A stretch of 5,097 bases of DNA from Chitinophagaceae bacterium. GTDB taxonomy: Bacteria; Bacteroidota; Bacteroidia; Chitinophagales; Chitinophagaceae. The DNA lies in contig JAHEZB010000228.1 in the NCBI GenBank assembly GCA_023251285.1, forward strand, positions 1 to 5,097, in the 5' to 3' direction. The notes beneath the pieces are model-generated. The model was not told the DNA's origin, made no database searches, and was given only the letters and a program-made list of their open reading frames with translations. Below, one piece after another: positions 4,909 to 5,097 of the stretch. Numbering within the stretch: the stretch's first letter is position 1; each line of letters opens with the position of its first letter. The position numbers were made by a program, and so were the translations under genes.

Positions 4909-5097
4909 TTAATCCAACAACTCTTTCAATTTTTGAGTAAGTTTTTCTCCAAAAATATTCTTAGCAATGATCACTCCTTTTCTATCGATCAAAACGTTTG
5001 ATGGAATCGCTTTAATTCCGTACTGATCCGACGTCGCATTTTTCCATCCCTTTAAATCTGATACCTGGTTCCAATCGAGATGATCTGTTGCAATTGC
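4909..5097 (-). CDS. TlpA/ResA-like thioredoxin-fold protein, C-terminal part
   Basis: On the minus strand the frame entering at 5097 stays open for 62 codons to TAA at 4911-4909. It reads DWNQVSDLKGWKN, then YGIKAIPSNVLIDRKGVIIAKN, and ends KLKELLD. This is the C-terminal half of a thioredoxin-like domain. YGIKAIPSNVLID carries the cis-proline (Ile-Pro) that faces the active site, and the Asp-Arg-Lys-Gly turn leads into the last beta strand and final helix. This arrangement is typical of Bacteroidota TlpA/AhpC-TSA-type proteins, usually extracytoplasmic and often lipid-anchored thiol-disulfide reductases. The catalytic CxxC and the signal region lie beyond the window, so whether it is an active oxidoreductase cannot be judged. 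It converges with the propeller gene across a 91-bp gap. Confidence 0.88.
   Translation of the reverse strand, partial: AIATDHLDWNQVSDLKGWKNATSDQYGIKAIPSNVLIDRKGVIIAKNIFGEKLTQKLKELLD

Overview
The window looks like a piece of a Bacteroidota chromosome, probably near the Chitinophagaceae/Sphingobacteriales. The evidence is the gene order rplM-rpsI-rpsB-tsf, which is typical of that phylum. None of the five visible start codons has a Shine-Dalgarno sequence, and the leaders are A/T-rich. Promoter-like sites fit the phylum's -33 TTG / -7 TAnnTTTG pattern. The lipoprotein, beta-propeller and TlpA-like thioredoxin genes downstream are also common in the phylum. The family-level placement is inference.

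Positions 1-2776 are a translation operon on the plus strand: the 3' part of rplM (L13, with an apparent one-base frameshift), rpsI (S9), rpsB (S2, with a long charged tail) and tsf (EF-Ts). It closes with a clear rho-independent terminator at 2750-2776. The gaps hold short degenerate repeats: a 14-bp direct repeat before rpsI, a decaying 7-bp tandem repeat before rpsB, and a compact multi-hairpin REP-like element of about 72 nt between rpsB and tsf. No promoter was seen inside the operon, so co-transcription from upstream of the window is likely.

Positions 2777-3047 are a regulatory-looking gap. It holds three AGCGCT palindromes, repeated CTTTGCTT words and a 35-bp near-perfect dyad lying over a good Bacteroidota-type promoter. 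This precedes a 204-residue lipoprotein of unknown function. A second promoter-like site precedes a secreted YncE/YVTN-type beta-propeller protein. At the right edge, on the minus strand and converging with the propeller gene, is the C-terminal 62 residues of a TlpA/ResA-like thioredoxin-fold protein.

The left half makes ribosome and elongation components. The right half holds cell-envelope proteins with no evident functional tie to it. I see no convincing new multi-gene system. The items most worth a second look are the L13 frameshift, which sits on a textbook slippery heptamer, the structured element between rpsB and tsf, and the dyad over the lipoprotein promoter.
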